A stretch of 64,000 bases of DNA from Marchantia polymorpha subsp. ruderalis (Eukaryota; Streptophyta; Marchantiopsida; Marchantiales; Marchantiaceae): positions 20,108,001-20,172,000 of the forward strand of contig AP031357.1 in assembly GCA_037833965.1 (NCBI GenBank), in the 5' to 3' direction. Shown here piece by piece: positions 1-11,002 of the stretch. The notes beneath the pieces are model-generated. The model saw only the letters and a list, made by a program, of their open reading frames with translations, made no database searches and had not been told where the DNA came from. The translations under genes and the position numbers were made by a program. Positions within the stretch are counted from its first letter, which is position 1, and every line of letters starts with the position of its first letter.

Positions 1-655
1 TAATCCCCTAAATGAAACTATATGAAAAGGTTGCATGGACTTAGTTGGAGACCACTAAGTAATGACTGTGATGATTTAAGAGATAAATCTATCTACAATA
101 TCTTACTAGATGATTCAAACCGAACACAAAGTATCTATAAAGTAAATTCGAAAAGATTCAATTTTAATTTTGTTTCTGTTAATGTCAGTTTCAATTAAGT
201 GTTTTATTCTCAAAGGTTTTATTTTTAGTAATTAGTTCATTGATGTATCAATATCCTATCGTATGTATAGGAATTGACTGGTTTAGATTCGTTTTGATAT
301 TCGGGTGATGTAAAGTTAATCATTGAATTAAAGTATTCAATAAAAGAATATCAATAAACGTTGAATGCGAGAATTGGAAAATATATAGAGAGAATCACAT
401 ACTAGAAAGTTTTTGTTTTGCTAAGGATATAAAAATTAATTGTTTTGTGTCTATTTTTCGCAAGATTGAAATTTTATAAATTTTGTAAAGATGTTGAGAG
501 ATAAAAAATCTATAATATTGAGCTTAGTTATATATTCAAATTAAATTCATTGAAGAGTTTGCAGATCAAGGTTTTCTAGCTGAACCTGTCACCATATTAT
601 TATGTTCGTTTGTGTGTGAGGATTGTGATTTTTGCTGGTTTTGGGAATTCAAATC
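1..655. other. AT-rich stretch upstream of Copia remnant; possible decayed LTR
   Basis: No gene is visible. The sequence is AT-rich and lies directly upstream of a sequence resembling a Copia primer-binding site (TGGTATCCGAGC, about 663-674), so part of it may be a decayed long terminal repeat. I could not find a matching second LTR in the window, so its boundaries are unknown. Confidence 0.35.
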
Positions 656-659
656 CCTT

Positions 660-2290
660 AAGTGGTATCCGAGCATGGTAGTATCGATTTTGACTTCACA
701 ATTTTGTATCTTGCGTATCATCATATCATCTTGTGTAGCAATTTTGTCATCATGGCATATTCATAAGCGCTCATCCGATGAGCTAGAAAGTACAAATTTT
801 CACATCAACGCACCAACAAAAATTTGTCACAACTAAGTATTTCGAGTTTCAATTCTTTGAATCTTTTGTTGAAAATGAGAATTTACATTGAGAAATGTGA
901 CAACTCTAGAAATTTTCGCATCTAGTGTCAGAAAATCTCACTGCTCCTCACTCAATAGACATTTCACAGGGTCATCTCTGATCTAATGCCATGGCCTCAA
1001 GATATTACCCAAAATCAAAGAGAGTAAATGTTTGAAACAGTTTTGGGTACAAAAAGTCTTCACATGTTTGATTAGATTATAGGTCTAATTGACAATTAAG
1101 ATATACAAAGTAAGATGTTGAAGAAGCTTGAAGAGATATTTCAATCTCACGCTCTCTCAAACAAGATCTATCTGAAGTATAGTCTCTTTGTGTTCAATAT
1201 GAATCAGGCAAAGTCATTGGAAATCAACTTAGACAAATTTCTGAAGATAACGATCAAGCTCGCAAATTTCGGCGACAAAGAAAAGCTCAGGAAATAAAAT
1301 TAGTCAATCATTATTCTCAATTGACTTCCAGAGGCATAGAGGGAATTGAAATCGACAGTCAAGTACGGGAAGTTACTGATCACCCTAGATGAAGTAATAA
1401 TCACATTCCAAAGATTTGTAAATCAGAGCAGACAATAAGAACTTCGATGACGGCGATAACCACATTGCTTGTGGCAAATAGCAGCGGAAGAACATCGATG
1501 GAAGCAATTCAAAATCAAACAACCACGACAAAAAATCTACAAAGATTAAAAAACCTGAATCCCAATCCGAACGTCGATAAAAAATACTTTTATTGCAACA
1601 AGATGAATCACATCAAGAAGAATTGTTACTCATGAATTAAGAAAACAAGGAAAATTGAGCTAGCACATCACAAGATCACCCAGATTCAACAAACTTTGGT
1701 GATGACTACAACCATAACAGAGTTCTCATGGCGTCATTAAATCTCAAGGCCTTGGACTGGGTTTGGAATTCTAGTTGCACCTATCATATAACACAGAACA
1801 AGCATCGGTTGTGGTATTACCAAATATTGGGCGAAGTGAAGATAATAATGAGTAACAATCATTCTTTTTTTGTTGTTGGTTTAGAATTTATGAACGTTAA
1901 GATGGTAGATTATTTTGTGAGAATTCTTAAAAAAGTTAGGATACCTATTGATATTCTTGATGACTTGGGTCATAGTAACAAGATAGAACAAAGCTCTATG
2001 TATATTGCATAAGGTATTATTGTTTTGAAGGGTTTCAAGATAGTTGGTATCTATTATCTCACAGGAGAGATTCTTCATGGAAATGAGTTAGTTGCCACAA
2101 TCCAAATGACAGCAAAGCTACACTTTGGCACCGAATACTCTGCCATATAAGTGAAAAGGGTCTACAATTGATGAGCAACCAAAATTTGATGGGAAAGTAC
2201 AAACTCAACAAACTTGATGTCTAGGAGTGTTGCATTTTGGAAAAACAACACAAGCACAAATTCCTCACTTGAAAACACACATCTACATAA
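660..2290 (+). mobile_element. Ty1/Copia-type retrotransposon remnant (gag to integrase start)
   Basis: This is a fossil of a Copia-type LTR element on the plus strand. In order one sees a primer-binding-site-like sequence near 663, a gag-like stretch around 1115-1297 with the usual 'SL..NLDKF..I...LAN' spacing, a nucleocapsid zinc-knuckle remnant near 1585-1630, an aspartic-protease-like stretch near 1750-1860 ('DWVWNSSCTYHIT'), and the start of an integrase zinc-binding region near 2110-2270 ('LWHRILCHISEKG'). The remainder of pol is absent. The element is clearly broken, with many breaks spread over several frames, and looks old. The order of parts (gag, protease, integrase) is that of Copia and not Gypsy. 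Confidence 0.8.
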
Positions 2291-2734
2291 ATCATTGAAT
2301 ACATTGTAAAACTAGGGTTTAGAGAGAAATTCACTCGAAGATAGAAACATAACCTCTGAAAATGAGAAAAATCAACAATAGTTTTTATTTTCATTTATAT
2401 ATATCTCCCATCAACAAGTACAAGGAGATAAAATTTTATCCCCATTATACATCATATTTATAGCGGATGGATGACCTGACGGATAACTCTAACAAATACA
2501 CAAAATGCTGACGTGGCGCTACCAACTAACACAATAACTAACATATTCAATCCTTATCTGACAAGTATACAGATCCGGATCGTTGACGTGATGGTGTCAA
2601 CTAACACGCATACTCTCTCAATGTATTGACTGTTGCTCTTGAAGCGTATCTGACAGACAAAATTTAGATAGACAGCACGATCAATATTTGAATTGATGAC
2701 ATCAACAATCATTTCTATCGGTCATTGCGCACCT
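2291..2734. other. Non-coding stretch between two transposon fossils
   Basis: I see no open frame of note and no recognised repeat. The boundary on the left is where Copia similarity is lost. On the right it is where hAT transposase similarity begins. Confidence 0.4.
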
Positions 2735-4110
2735 CATCGTTGATGAGTTCACATTGCACCACCGCAGGTTGGCATACAGTTTGTTCCCTTGGTCGCACCA
2801 TGAATTCGACGTCTTGGAAAAGTACGAAGACATATTTCAAAAATTAAGCACTAATAGCTATGATGAGGCTTTCTCAGTTGATGACAATCGTGATTCTTAT
2901 ATGCATTATGTAGATGAGATTCCTAGACTCTACGATTGGATACCCTGTCGTGATTATATAATAGTACCATACTCAATACTTTTATCAAAAAGAGAACTTG
3001 TATGATCAATGGTAAGAAATTTGTTACAGTCTATGAGTTCTAGGATTTGAAATTTGAGTTGTTCGACAAAATTAATCATGTCAAAGTTTTCGTGACATAG
3101 GTCAAACAAACAAATTTTTGAGATGAGTTGGCAAAGACTCTCAAGCAAAAGAATGCAATGCAATGAAATTCTAAACTCCGTTGTACACTAAGCATACACA
3201 TGCGCTGTGGAGTTAGGCAATATCTTGCTTGCAAGAGTATATGTACTTGTTTTAAAGATTGATCACAAGCTTTTCAAGAATTTCATTATTTTTTCTTGTG
3301 TGCTTTCATAAAACCATCGTAGCTTTAAAAATAAATTGTGTTCTCTATTTCTGGCAGAATCTGTTAAAACATTGCTGGATCAACACGGAAGATATAATCA
3401 CCAAGAAAAAATATACACACAAGCATGTTGAAGAAACACATTCCCGCATTCGTCACCTTGATGCCAACAAGTTCGCATCGACTTTTCCGATAGTGTCAAA
3501 GAAAATCTAGAAAATATAATGAAAGATCACATAATGCATTCTTGCATCTGCAACGACAATGTGAAGTGACATACAAAACACAAACATGACAATGTACGAC
3601 ATTGAGCCGTTGAGTACAATTTTGAGTATGAAAGCGCCATCGAGAAGACTCCCTTTAATGACATGCAACCTAAGTTTGCTTTGATGACGAAGCTCAACAA
3701 TTACATTCGTGACAAGCGCAATAATGATGAAAACACACTCTTATACAAATAAGGAGTTTTATTTGGGTGGAGGATGAAGCAAAAGGAATTTCTCATACTT
3801 TCACAAGGAAACCTGCTATGTGTTGGCCATTTTAGAGTGAAATGCAACATAGGAGAGTAACTTCTCGGGAGGAGCGAACACCATGAACAAGAAGCGCAAC
3901 GAGCTTCATCCTTCCAAGCATGACAATCTCATGTTTTTGAGTCCAATACTGCTGTCCATGTTGCACCGAAAGCAAAATTAAAAAATGATTTCTCAATCTC
4001 TTCGGATATGGGTCGGGTATGGGATCCGATATATTGGATATATTACCTACCGGGTAAGAATCCATGCCCACGGATTGTGGATGCATTGGGTTCGGGTATG
4101 AATTTCAGCA
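2735..4110 (+). mobile_element. hAT transposon, old 5'-truncated copy
   Basis: This is a decayed relative of the better preserved hAT element at 11975-14618. Shared stretches include 'VLEKYEDIFQKL' (about 2811-2845), 'RLYDWIPC.DYII' (2925-2962), 'YFWQNLLKHC' (3340-3375) and a C-terminal 'MNKKRNELHPSKHDNLMF' block (about 3880-3940), matching the typical hAT end 'MSKKR..L.P.K...L.FL'. The right end keeps GGGT-rich subterminal sequence ('ggttcgggtatg', about 4088). The N-terminal half of the transposase, including the BED finger, is missing. The reading frame is interrupted many times and the copy cannot encode transposase. Divergence from the younger copy looks like a quarter to a third of positions by eye. 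Confidence 0.8.
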
Positions 4111-4208
4111 CGGCTCCATAGTAATTCCCCTTTGCGCATGGTCATAGCGCTTCGCTGATCGTTATTACGTTCTCACAAACCTCGAATGAGATGTAACAAC
4201 GATCAGAG

Positions 4209-4258
4209 ATTGTACAGTCTGTCATGACATGTCCTCATCTCATGACAGACTGTACAAT
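4209..4258. repeat. Perfect 19-bp inverted repeat, 12-nt loop
   Basis: The left arm (4209-4227, attgtacagtctgtcatga) is an exact reverse complement of the right arm (4240-4258). The flanks carry further partly paired sequence ('acgatcag' and 'gcaacgatg'; 'cgttattacg' and 'gtaatacgcatcg'), so the whole stretch from about 4150 to 4285 may be a fold-back element. No miRNA-type evidence can be read from sequence alone. Confidence 0.8.
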
Positions 4259-4285
4259 GCAACGATGTGGTAATACGCATCGTTG

Positions 4286-5177
4286 GCTCAGAATCGTTGA
4301 ATCACAAAGAGGTTTGGCTGTTTGTGTGGGCCTTGCTTAAGACCTGATGAGGTCAAGATTTCTCATCAACTCTGACTGGGGTTCATTCCTCGTCAATATC
4401 TATTAGGAGTAGAATTCGACCACACGGACATGGACGAACACTCAGGTCTCGTAGAGAATCCCCTTGCGTTTCCGGTATCACATACTGCAGTAAACTCTGG
4501 AGGTTGAAACCGTTCTACAGAGGGTCTCTCTGTCATGGGCAGTTGGTTGTTGGATTGAAGACGTGAGCGAGCATCCGCAACACTACATTACCGAATCAGA
4601 TACTTCGGGAAAAATTTCGGAATAAGATAGGAAAGATAAAAAATTAAAGGCTGATCATTCCGAGAACATGACTTCGGAGCATTTGCAGGGTGTGACCTTC
4701 GACACATCATTTGCAGGGTGTGATCTTCGTTTCGCTGAAGAGCTCCTCGAGCCGCATGAGTTGGACCGAGCACAATGGATGATCCTCCGGGACGGATGAG
4801 TACGCTTCATTCATTCCTCTGTCGGCCGCTCCGATTTCTCGCCTCCCTCTCTCCCTCCCTCCCTCTGATGCTGCGACTACCTCGGGGATGTGGGACGATG
4901 TACATTTACTGCTGTATATACATTCCTTGCTAAGCGCTTTTACCGCGAGGTTCCTGAAAGCTTCCTCAGCACTACCTCGAGTGCCACAATTGCCTGCCTG
5001 CCAGCCTGCGTCCGCATCGTAGAACCGAATGTCGTCGGCAAAAAACTATCTCACGGACGTGAAAGCTGCGCGGATTCCTCCCTGAAATTTCACGCGAGTT
5101 CCACAAATATGGCAGTCAGGTATTCGGGACGGGGATATGGTGGGTGATGTACAGCTAGCGATGGGGCACTGGATATG
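4286..5177. other. Intergenic stretch downstream of the hevein-RLK
   Basis: No recognisable gene. A pyrimidine-rich tract (ctccctctctccctccctccctc) lies near 4845-4866. The 3' untranslated region of the minus-strand receptor kinase should lie in the upper part, but I could not assign a clear polyadenylation signal. Confidence 0.4.
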
Positions 5178-7103
5178 TCAGCGGGGAAAGACCGGGTGAG
5201 ATTCAGTGGTAGCGGCGGTGGCGGCCGAGGCGGAGTCCCCTGATTCTCCCGTTTTGCGATGCGAGCGGTCGCTGCCGAAGTCGATGGAGAACGAATCGGC
5301 ATCGGCTTTCAGGCCCAGAGCTTGGGTGGGCCTGCGAACCAGCCGCTCGGTCATCTCGAGCTCGAGCTGCAGAGAGGCCGGCAGCTCGGTGGGAACCTTG
5401 ACGCCCTCGATCATCCTGAACACGGTGCTCATGTCGGGGCGCTCGTCAGGATCTCGCTGCAAGCACAGCAGCGCGATGGTGATGAGCTCCTTGGCTTGGA
5501 TCGAGCTGAAATTGCCTTCCAGCCTCGGATCCACCACGTCGATCTCCAGATGCACCATGACGCGCCGCATCGCATACGCAGGAAGGAAGAAGCGATCGTC
5601 CCCGAACGAGTGGTCCAGGTGCCGGCGCCCGGCCACCAGCTCCAGCAGCACGATTCCGAAGCTGTACACGTCCATCTTCGTGGTGGCGGCGCCGGCGTAC
5701 ACCTCGGGCGCCATGTACCCGAATGTGCCTCCGGACGCGATGGTGTGCGTCCTCGTCTGCCCGATCAGCTTGGCCATGCCGAAGTCCGCCACCTTGGGCA
5801 CGAACTGGTCGCTCAGCAGAATGTTCTCGGGCTTGATGTCCAGATGAATTATGGCCTGCCCGATCTGCAGCTCTCCGTGGAGGTAGCTCAGCCCCTTGGC
5901 CGTGCCTCGAGCGATTTCCACCCTCGTCTGCCATGGCAGTCGCCGATCAGTGCGGAAAATCCATCTGTCCAGCGACCCATTGGGGACGTACTCGTACACG
6001 AGGAAAGGCTGATGGCTGCGCACACTGAATCCCCGCAGCGCCACCAGATTCGCGTGGTTGATGCTCCCCAGAGTCTTCATCTCGGCCTCGAAGTCCTTTG
6101 CGCCGCGCTGGCTGTCGACGAGCTTCTTCACCGCGATCTCGCTGCCGTCCCTGAGCGTGCCTTTGTACACGATCCCGTAAGCGCCGCGGCCGAGCTCGTC
6201 GCAGAATCCATTCGTGGCCTCGTGGAGCGCATCGTACGAGAAGCGCATGCCCATGACCTTGGCCGCGAGCGAGTCCCCGATTGACGGCAGGCTGAGCTCG
6301 AAGTCGTCGGCCGGGGGCTCCGTCAGCCGGGGCTTGGCCGCGAGCTTGCGCCTCCTTCGCGCCAGCACGTAGAAGAGCAGCCCCAGGAAGAGCACAAACG
6401 CGCTCCCGAAGGCGATTCCGGTGATTTCGCCCGCGCTCAGGCCCGAGCTCGCCCCGAAGCACGCCCCGAACTGGCACCCGGCGCCGCAGTAATCCACCGT
6501 GGAGCCGCAGAAGTTATACTGGCTGCAGCAGAGGCCTTCCGCGCATGGCTTCTGAGGGGGCCCGGCGGAGCAGCTCCCCTGGGCTCCGTTGGCGAGCGCA
6601 CTACTGCAATTGCCATAGGCCTGCTGGCACCCTGTCCCGCAGTAATCAGCCGTGGTGCCGCAGAATCCCGCCGAGCTGCAGCACAGCGGGTCGGCGCAAC
6701 TCAGGTTGCCCGCTGCCGATCCGCAGGCTCCTTCGCTGGCGGTCGCGCTGCTGCAGTTGCCATAGGCCGATTGGCAACCCGCTCCGCAGTATTCCGTCGT
6801 GGTGCCGCAGAAGCCCGCCGAGCTGCAGCACAGCGGGTCGGCGCAGCTCAGGTTGCCCGCTGCCAATCCGCAGGCTCCTTCGCTGGCGGTGGTGCTGCAT
6901 TTGCCATAGGCCGATTGGCAACCCGCTCCGCAGTATTCCGTCGTGGTGCCGCAAAAGCCCGCCGAGCTGCAGCACTGCGGGTCGGCGCAAATCACGTTGC
7001 CCGCTGCCGATCCGCAGGCTCCGTCCTGCGCTCGGCCGAGCCGGAGCGAGGCGGCCAGCGCAATCCACAGCACGGCCAGCCCCGCGCTGCGTCGGGTATC
7101 CAT
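5178..7103 (-). CDS. Hevein-domain receptor-like kinase, non-RD type (candidate chitin receptor)
   Basis: This single-exon gene encodes 641 residues from the Met at 7103, chosen because it opens a signal peptide (MDTRRSAGLAVLWIALAASL, ending near AQ26). An in-frame Met at 7190 would put 29 polar residues ahead of it. Four hevein/CBM18 domains follow (about 27-70, 75-118, 124-167, 176-217). Repeats 1-3 each carry the eight-cysteine pattern with 'CADP.CCSSAGFCGTT'. A membrane helix lies at about 226-248 and is followed by RRRR. A Ser/Thr/Tyr kinase spans about 300-570 with P-loop GRGAYGIVYKG, VAIK-type lysine (EIAVKKL), 'HLDIKPENILL' in place of HRD, DFG and an intact APE. HLD makes it non-RD, a trait of many immune receptors. 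Hevein modules bind chitin, so sensing fungal wall fragments at the cell surface is the likely role (inference). The kinase resembles SD2/LRK10L-type RLKs. Its high GC contrasts with its AT-rich surroundings. Confidence 0.93.
   Translation of the reverse strand: MDTRRSAGLAVLWIALAASLRLGRAQDGACGSAAGNVICADPQCCSSAGFCGTTTEYCGAGCQSAYGKCSTTASEGACGLAAGNLSCADPLCCSSAGFCGTTTEYCGAGCQSAYGNCSSATASEGACGSAAGNLSCADPLCCSSAGFCGTTADYCGTGCQQAYGNCSSALANGAQGSCSAGPPQKPCAEGLCCSQYNFCGSTVDYCGAGCQFGACFGASSGLSAGEITGIAFGSAFVLFLGLLFYVLARRRRKLAAKPRLTEPPADDFELSLPSIGDSLAAKVMGMRFSYDALHEATNGFCDELGRGAYGIVYKGTLRDGSEIAVKKLVDSQRGAKDFEAEMKTLGSINHANLVALRGFSVRSHQPFLVYEYVPNGSLDRWIFRTDRRLPWQTRVEIARGTAKGLSYLHGELQIGQAIIHLDIKPENILLSDQFVPKVADFGMAKLIGQTRTHTIASGGTFGYMAPEVYAGAATTKMDVYSFGIVLLELVAGRRHLDHSFGDDRFFLPAYAMRRVMVHLEIDVVDPRLEGNFSSIQAKELITIALLCLQRDPDERPDMSTVFRMIEGVKVPTELPASLQLELEMTERLVRRPTQALGLKADADSFSIDFGSDRSHRKTGESGDSASAATAATTESHPVFPR
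6640..7035 (-). repeat. Three near-identical ~147-bp tandem repeats encoding hevein domains 1-3
   Basis: Within the receptor kinase, the blocks around gtggtgccgcag at about 6652, 6799 and 6943 recur at 144-147 bp spacing with very few differences, including silent positions. The fourth hevein domain (about 6450-6575) does not share this DNA-level similarity. This indicates recent tandem duplication or gene conversion of one hevein module. Confidence 0.85.
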
Positions 7104-7190
7104 CGTCGCCGCCCCCGAGCTCGAATCGACGAGTCTCGCTCCGCCTCGTCTACTATGGAGTGACAGAAGAACCCCCTCTCCCTCTCCCAC

Positions 7191-9560
7191 CTTCGGCGAG
7201 AGATTTTGGGAAATCCGCGACAGGGATGGAACTGGGATTGAGATTTGGATTTGGAGACAGAAGACAAAGTCTACCTGCGAACGAAGACTAGAGATGGAAC
7301 GGGGTCTGGACGAGAAAGTTGCGCCCCCGGGGTCGTGGGTCAGTGACCGTGTCCAGTTCCGAGCACATGACGATGATTGTGGTGAGGCCCGAGCTCAGTT
7401 TTGCCCCTCTCAGGAGCAGAGGTGCGCAGGATGGCGCCGGGCCATGGCCGCTGGACGAGCGGCGATGCATCAGGGCGAGAGAGGAAAGTCGGATCCGCAA
7501 GATTCAACGAACGCGGAGACGAGACCGCATCCGTCAAAGACGCCTGAAAGAGCGCGAGCCCCAGACGAAACGCTTTCCGTCATTTCTGCTCTGTCCTCGC
7601 GCTCGACGAAGACTCGCGCTCTCGGAGGTTGGTGGTGGAAGCCAGGAAGCCAGGAAGGTATCCAAATTCAAGACTGTTGAGAACCAAACTTTAATTTGGG
7701 ATAATCGGAGATATTACCTCTTGAATCTAACATACTCATAGTATATACTTCAAACAATCTGCAAAACATCGCTGAATTAATAACCCGCATATTTTTGTGT
7801 GTTATACGTGAATAAATAAAGAAATATATATCACTAGCTAGGGCTACTTCGTTTTTATTCGGTCTCCAAAGTATATTTTCCAAAAAAATAATAATTTTTA
7901 AACACAAATTTGACGAGTGGTGGTATGTATTTCGACTGTAAAACTTCATTGATTGCGAAAACTGACACCATAGGAGAGAGTTTCAATGATCATAGACGTA
8001 GGATTTTCAGCAGGTCATGTCGAAGCTAATGTGAGATATTTTGGACGTATAGGATACGTGCTTCATTCATGGCTCTTTCGGATGTATTACAATGGTACTA
8101 TTGTAAGCAACACTTTATCTTCAAAATGAAAGAAGTCATAATATATTTACAAGAAATATCAAGCAGCAATGCATACTAAAATGTAATTATTGATTGATTA
8201 CAATAAACAAAGTTTTTAAATTAGCAAAAGGTTTATGAAATAAGGTACTTTTTCAAATGCTAAATAAGCTATCAGTTTCTCTTTATGCTTGTTTAAATTT
8301 TATTTTTCTTCTTCTAGATTAAATAAAAATTTATATTCCTTCTTAGTTGATAAAATAACTGAATTTATTCTCATGAATACATGATCTGACTGTTTTGAAA
8401 ATTCTTGTATACATTACGACAAGTTTTGATTTACTTCGAAAATGATTTCACAACGTTTCAAAAATTTCAAAAATATTTATTTATAGGAAAATGAATTGTG
8501 AAGATTGGGATATCAATATTTTAATTTTGTGTGTGGATATAATACTGAATGCAAAGTGGCGACGCAAAGTGTTAAAAAATTTTTGCTAAATAAGTAAGGC
8601 AAGATGGAGATTCAGATTAAAAAACAATCTTTGATAGTGAAGATTGGATATTTATGATTTGTCTCATGATGTTAAGTTTTACGTAATACACGTTCATTTT
8701 GAAACTTTTAATATTGTCAATAACAGCTGATGGTAGTCACATTATATAGCTTTAGCTAACTAGAGAAACTATTTATATTTAAAAAGCTAAGGTAATTCAC
8801 ATTCAATCAATTCTGAACACAAAGTAATGAATCCAAAAAACCCAGATAAAACGCTGAACATGAAGTTCCGAAGCGGAATTGTTGAAAAGTATGGCAGTGC
8901 AAATGATGATACCAAATAATGATAGAAAAAGATCAAAAGAGAAAGGACAAAAAAAACAGTAATCAAATTACTAATACAAAAGCCTTGTGAAAAATGAAGA
9001 AGCTCCAAAGCCAAAAAAGCTGATTAAACTACCCAAGCCAAATTGCTCAAAACAATGTTCAAGCCGTAATGATAGAGTGAGGCTTTAGGAAAAAAAACCC
9101 AGTGAATTCTAATAACATTCTAAATATAGAAGAAAATTTCTTTCATTGTAATCTTTTGCTTATACTATTGGTATCAGCGAAGTATTTTTGTGAGGTTTTT
9201 CAAAGATTAAATACGATTATACATTTGTTTTGAACTATGTTAATCTACAAATTAAATTTGTTTGTAAAATGTGCATAAGAAAATTAGTTCACCAATACTA
9301 CACAAGTAATATAAACCACCCCTATTAACTGTTGTATTGACAGTTTGTCAAGACTAGTTTCTACCTTCATCCTGAAGTGAGGTAATTAGGCCGATGGTGT
9401 CCTTCCTCCTCATATGTTTGAAGGGTGAAACTCAGATGCAATTTTTCCATCCTGCAACTAGATTATCCTTCTGTTAGCTAATTAATCTCGAACTTAGCCT
9501 TGGCTCCATTTAACTCTCTCATTCAAATCAATCGGACACTCGGGTGGATGCGAGAGATTT
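7191..9560. other. 5' flank of the hevein-RLK, then AT-rich non-coding sequence
   Basis: From 7191 to about 7680 the sequence is GC-rich and presumably contains the promoter and 5' leader of the minus-strand kinase. I could not place a TATA box. From about 7680 to 9350 it is strongly AT-rich with no convincing coding frame. Short open frames here lack any domain or codon bias. Confidence 0.4.
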
Positions 9561-10954
9561 CAAATCAGTTCTTGGTCGTCGTCTTCGACAGTTGACGTTC
9601 AACAACTATAAGGATGGCTAGAGGCGAAACCAATATTCCCAAGAAGTGAAGCAAGGCCCGATAATTTCTTCTGTGAGTACAAGGGAGCGTTCCATACGAC
9701 ATTGGAAAACGGTCTGTCCAGATTCGGGATCCACGGAAAAGAAATCGAGTCTGGTTAGGCAACTTGAACACCAAAGAGCATGACAGGAAAATTCTACAGT
9801 TCTTAGGACACGAAGTTTCTGCAATTCTGAATTATTAATGCTCATTTGAATTTGCGAGTTCTCGTTAAGTATCTAAATCTTGTGCAAGTAGCAAATTTAC
9901 TATTTTGTTTTCTGTCCCTCCCCGTAAACTTTTCTAGAAAAAAGATATGAAATTTTGCAGGGAGATATAGTAAGGGGAGGGACAAAATGACACGTTTTGC
10001 TTCCTAATCTCTTTCCACTTTCACAGTAATGATACGCACTCTGAACGTGTCCACTCAAATGTACAACACCGATTGAGAAACTATAAGCCCAACCAGGTTT
10101 CATACGGGCAAAATATAAATTGCTTTTCCTGCAAAATCTGACATCTGGACAACGTAGCAGCTACCTGTGACCCGACCTGGAGTAGGAGGTAAGGAGCTGT
10201 AGACCTGGGCACTTGGTCGACTAGTTCGGAACTCCGATTTTGTCGGTTACTACTACAAGTGCGCCATGGACTCCGCCTTCTCTGACAGCGGCTCGTTTGT
10301 CACTCCTCGTCGCTCCAGTCTGTCCGATGAGAATATTTTTTAAATGATGAAGTTTTTATTGTGGAATCGACTTTTGAAAGTTTTGAATAAATGAGTATGA
10401 CAGCGATTTTGAGTTTTTCTGAAACTCCCGAATTTGGTTAGAAAATAATCGACTAATCGTTAGTCGAGTCGTGCCAAGATCTAAAGAGCTGGGGCTGTGG
10501 CAGAGGACCGCCGGGGTCATGTGGAAGTCACGTCCTCTCGGGGCGCGGAGTCTCTGGCCTGGGCTCGGAAGCGAGAGTAGTACTTCCCGCTCTCCGCAGT
10601 CGTGGGACAGCGTGCTTGAATGGTCCCAACGATCATCCGAGGTGAGCAGCCCTCTCTCTGCCATTCTTTGGGAGCTGTAAGGAGTACCTTTAAGACTGCA
10701 AATTGTGAGAGGGAATCATTTGATGTATATGAAGCTGGCACTTTCTCTGCTTTTTCTTTTTTGGAAGCTGTAAGGAGTACCTCTGGAAAGTCCAAAAGCA
10801 TTGCGGCGTCTACGGCGTGTTACCGAGTACTTGCGGAAAAAATTTCCGCAGTGGAGGAGAAGACGATTGTCATGGATTTGCTATATACTTGAAGTGCGAA
10901 AATGACTTGCAGACCTGCAGCCTCTAGAGGATACCACAAGAGATACTATTGATA
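9561..10954. other. Intergenic stretch with possible gene scraps
   Basis: No complete gene. A 25-codon frame at 10266-10343 (plus) reads MDSAFSDSGSFVTPRRSS and then ends. A frame at 10620-10892 ends in 'LAEKISAVEEKTIVMDLLYT' and contains a repeated 'AVRST' segment (both copies preceded by 'gctgtaaggagtacc'). Both could be truncated exons of a duplicated gene, but I recognise neither. Confidence 0.3.
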
Positions 10955-11002
10955 TTTGTGGTATCCGATTCGTCCTCTAGAGGACGAATCGGATACCACA
11001 AA
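10955..11002. repeat. 48-bp perfect palindrome with nested partial copies
   Basis: Every base from 10955 to 11002 pairs with its mirror position around the centre between 10978 and 10979 (cctct/agagg). A further copy of the arm (cctctagaggataccacaa) lies at 10921-10939, and the loop-flanking 'actattgatat' reappears inverted as 'atctatcaatag' at about 11010-11021, so the whole 10920-11025 stretch is a fold-back structure. Confidence 0.9.

Noticed and set aside
5259-6284. 341-codon plus-strand frame across the receptor kinase
   Set aside because: It is the antisense shadow of a high-GC gene whose minus-strand product has clear hevein and kinase domains.
7101-7190. Upstream Met (7190) as start of the receptor kinase
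   Set aside because: It would add 29 polar residues before a good signal peptide; the second Met at 7103 fits better.
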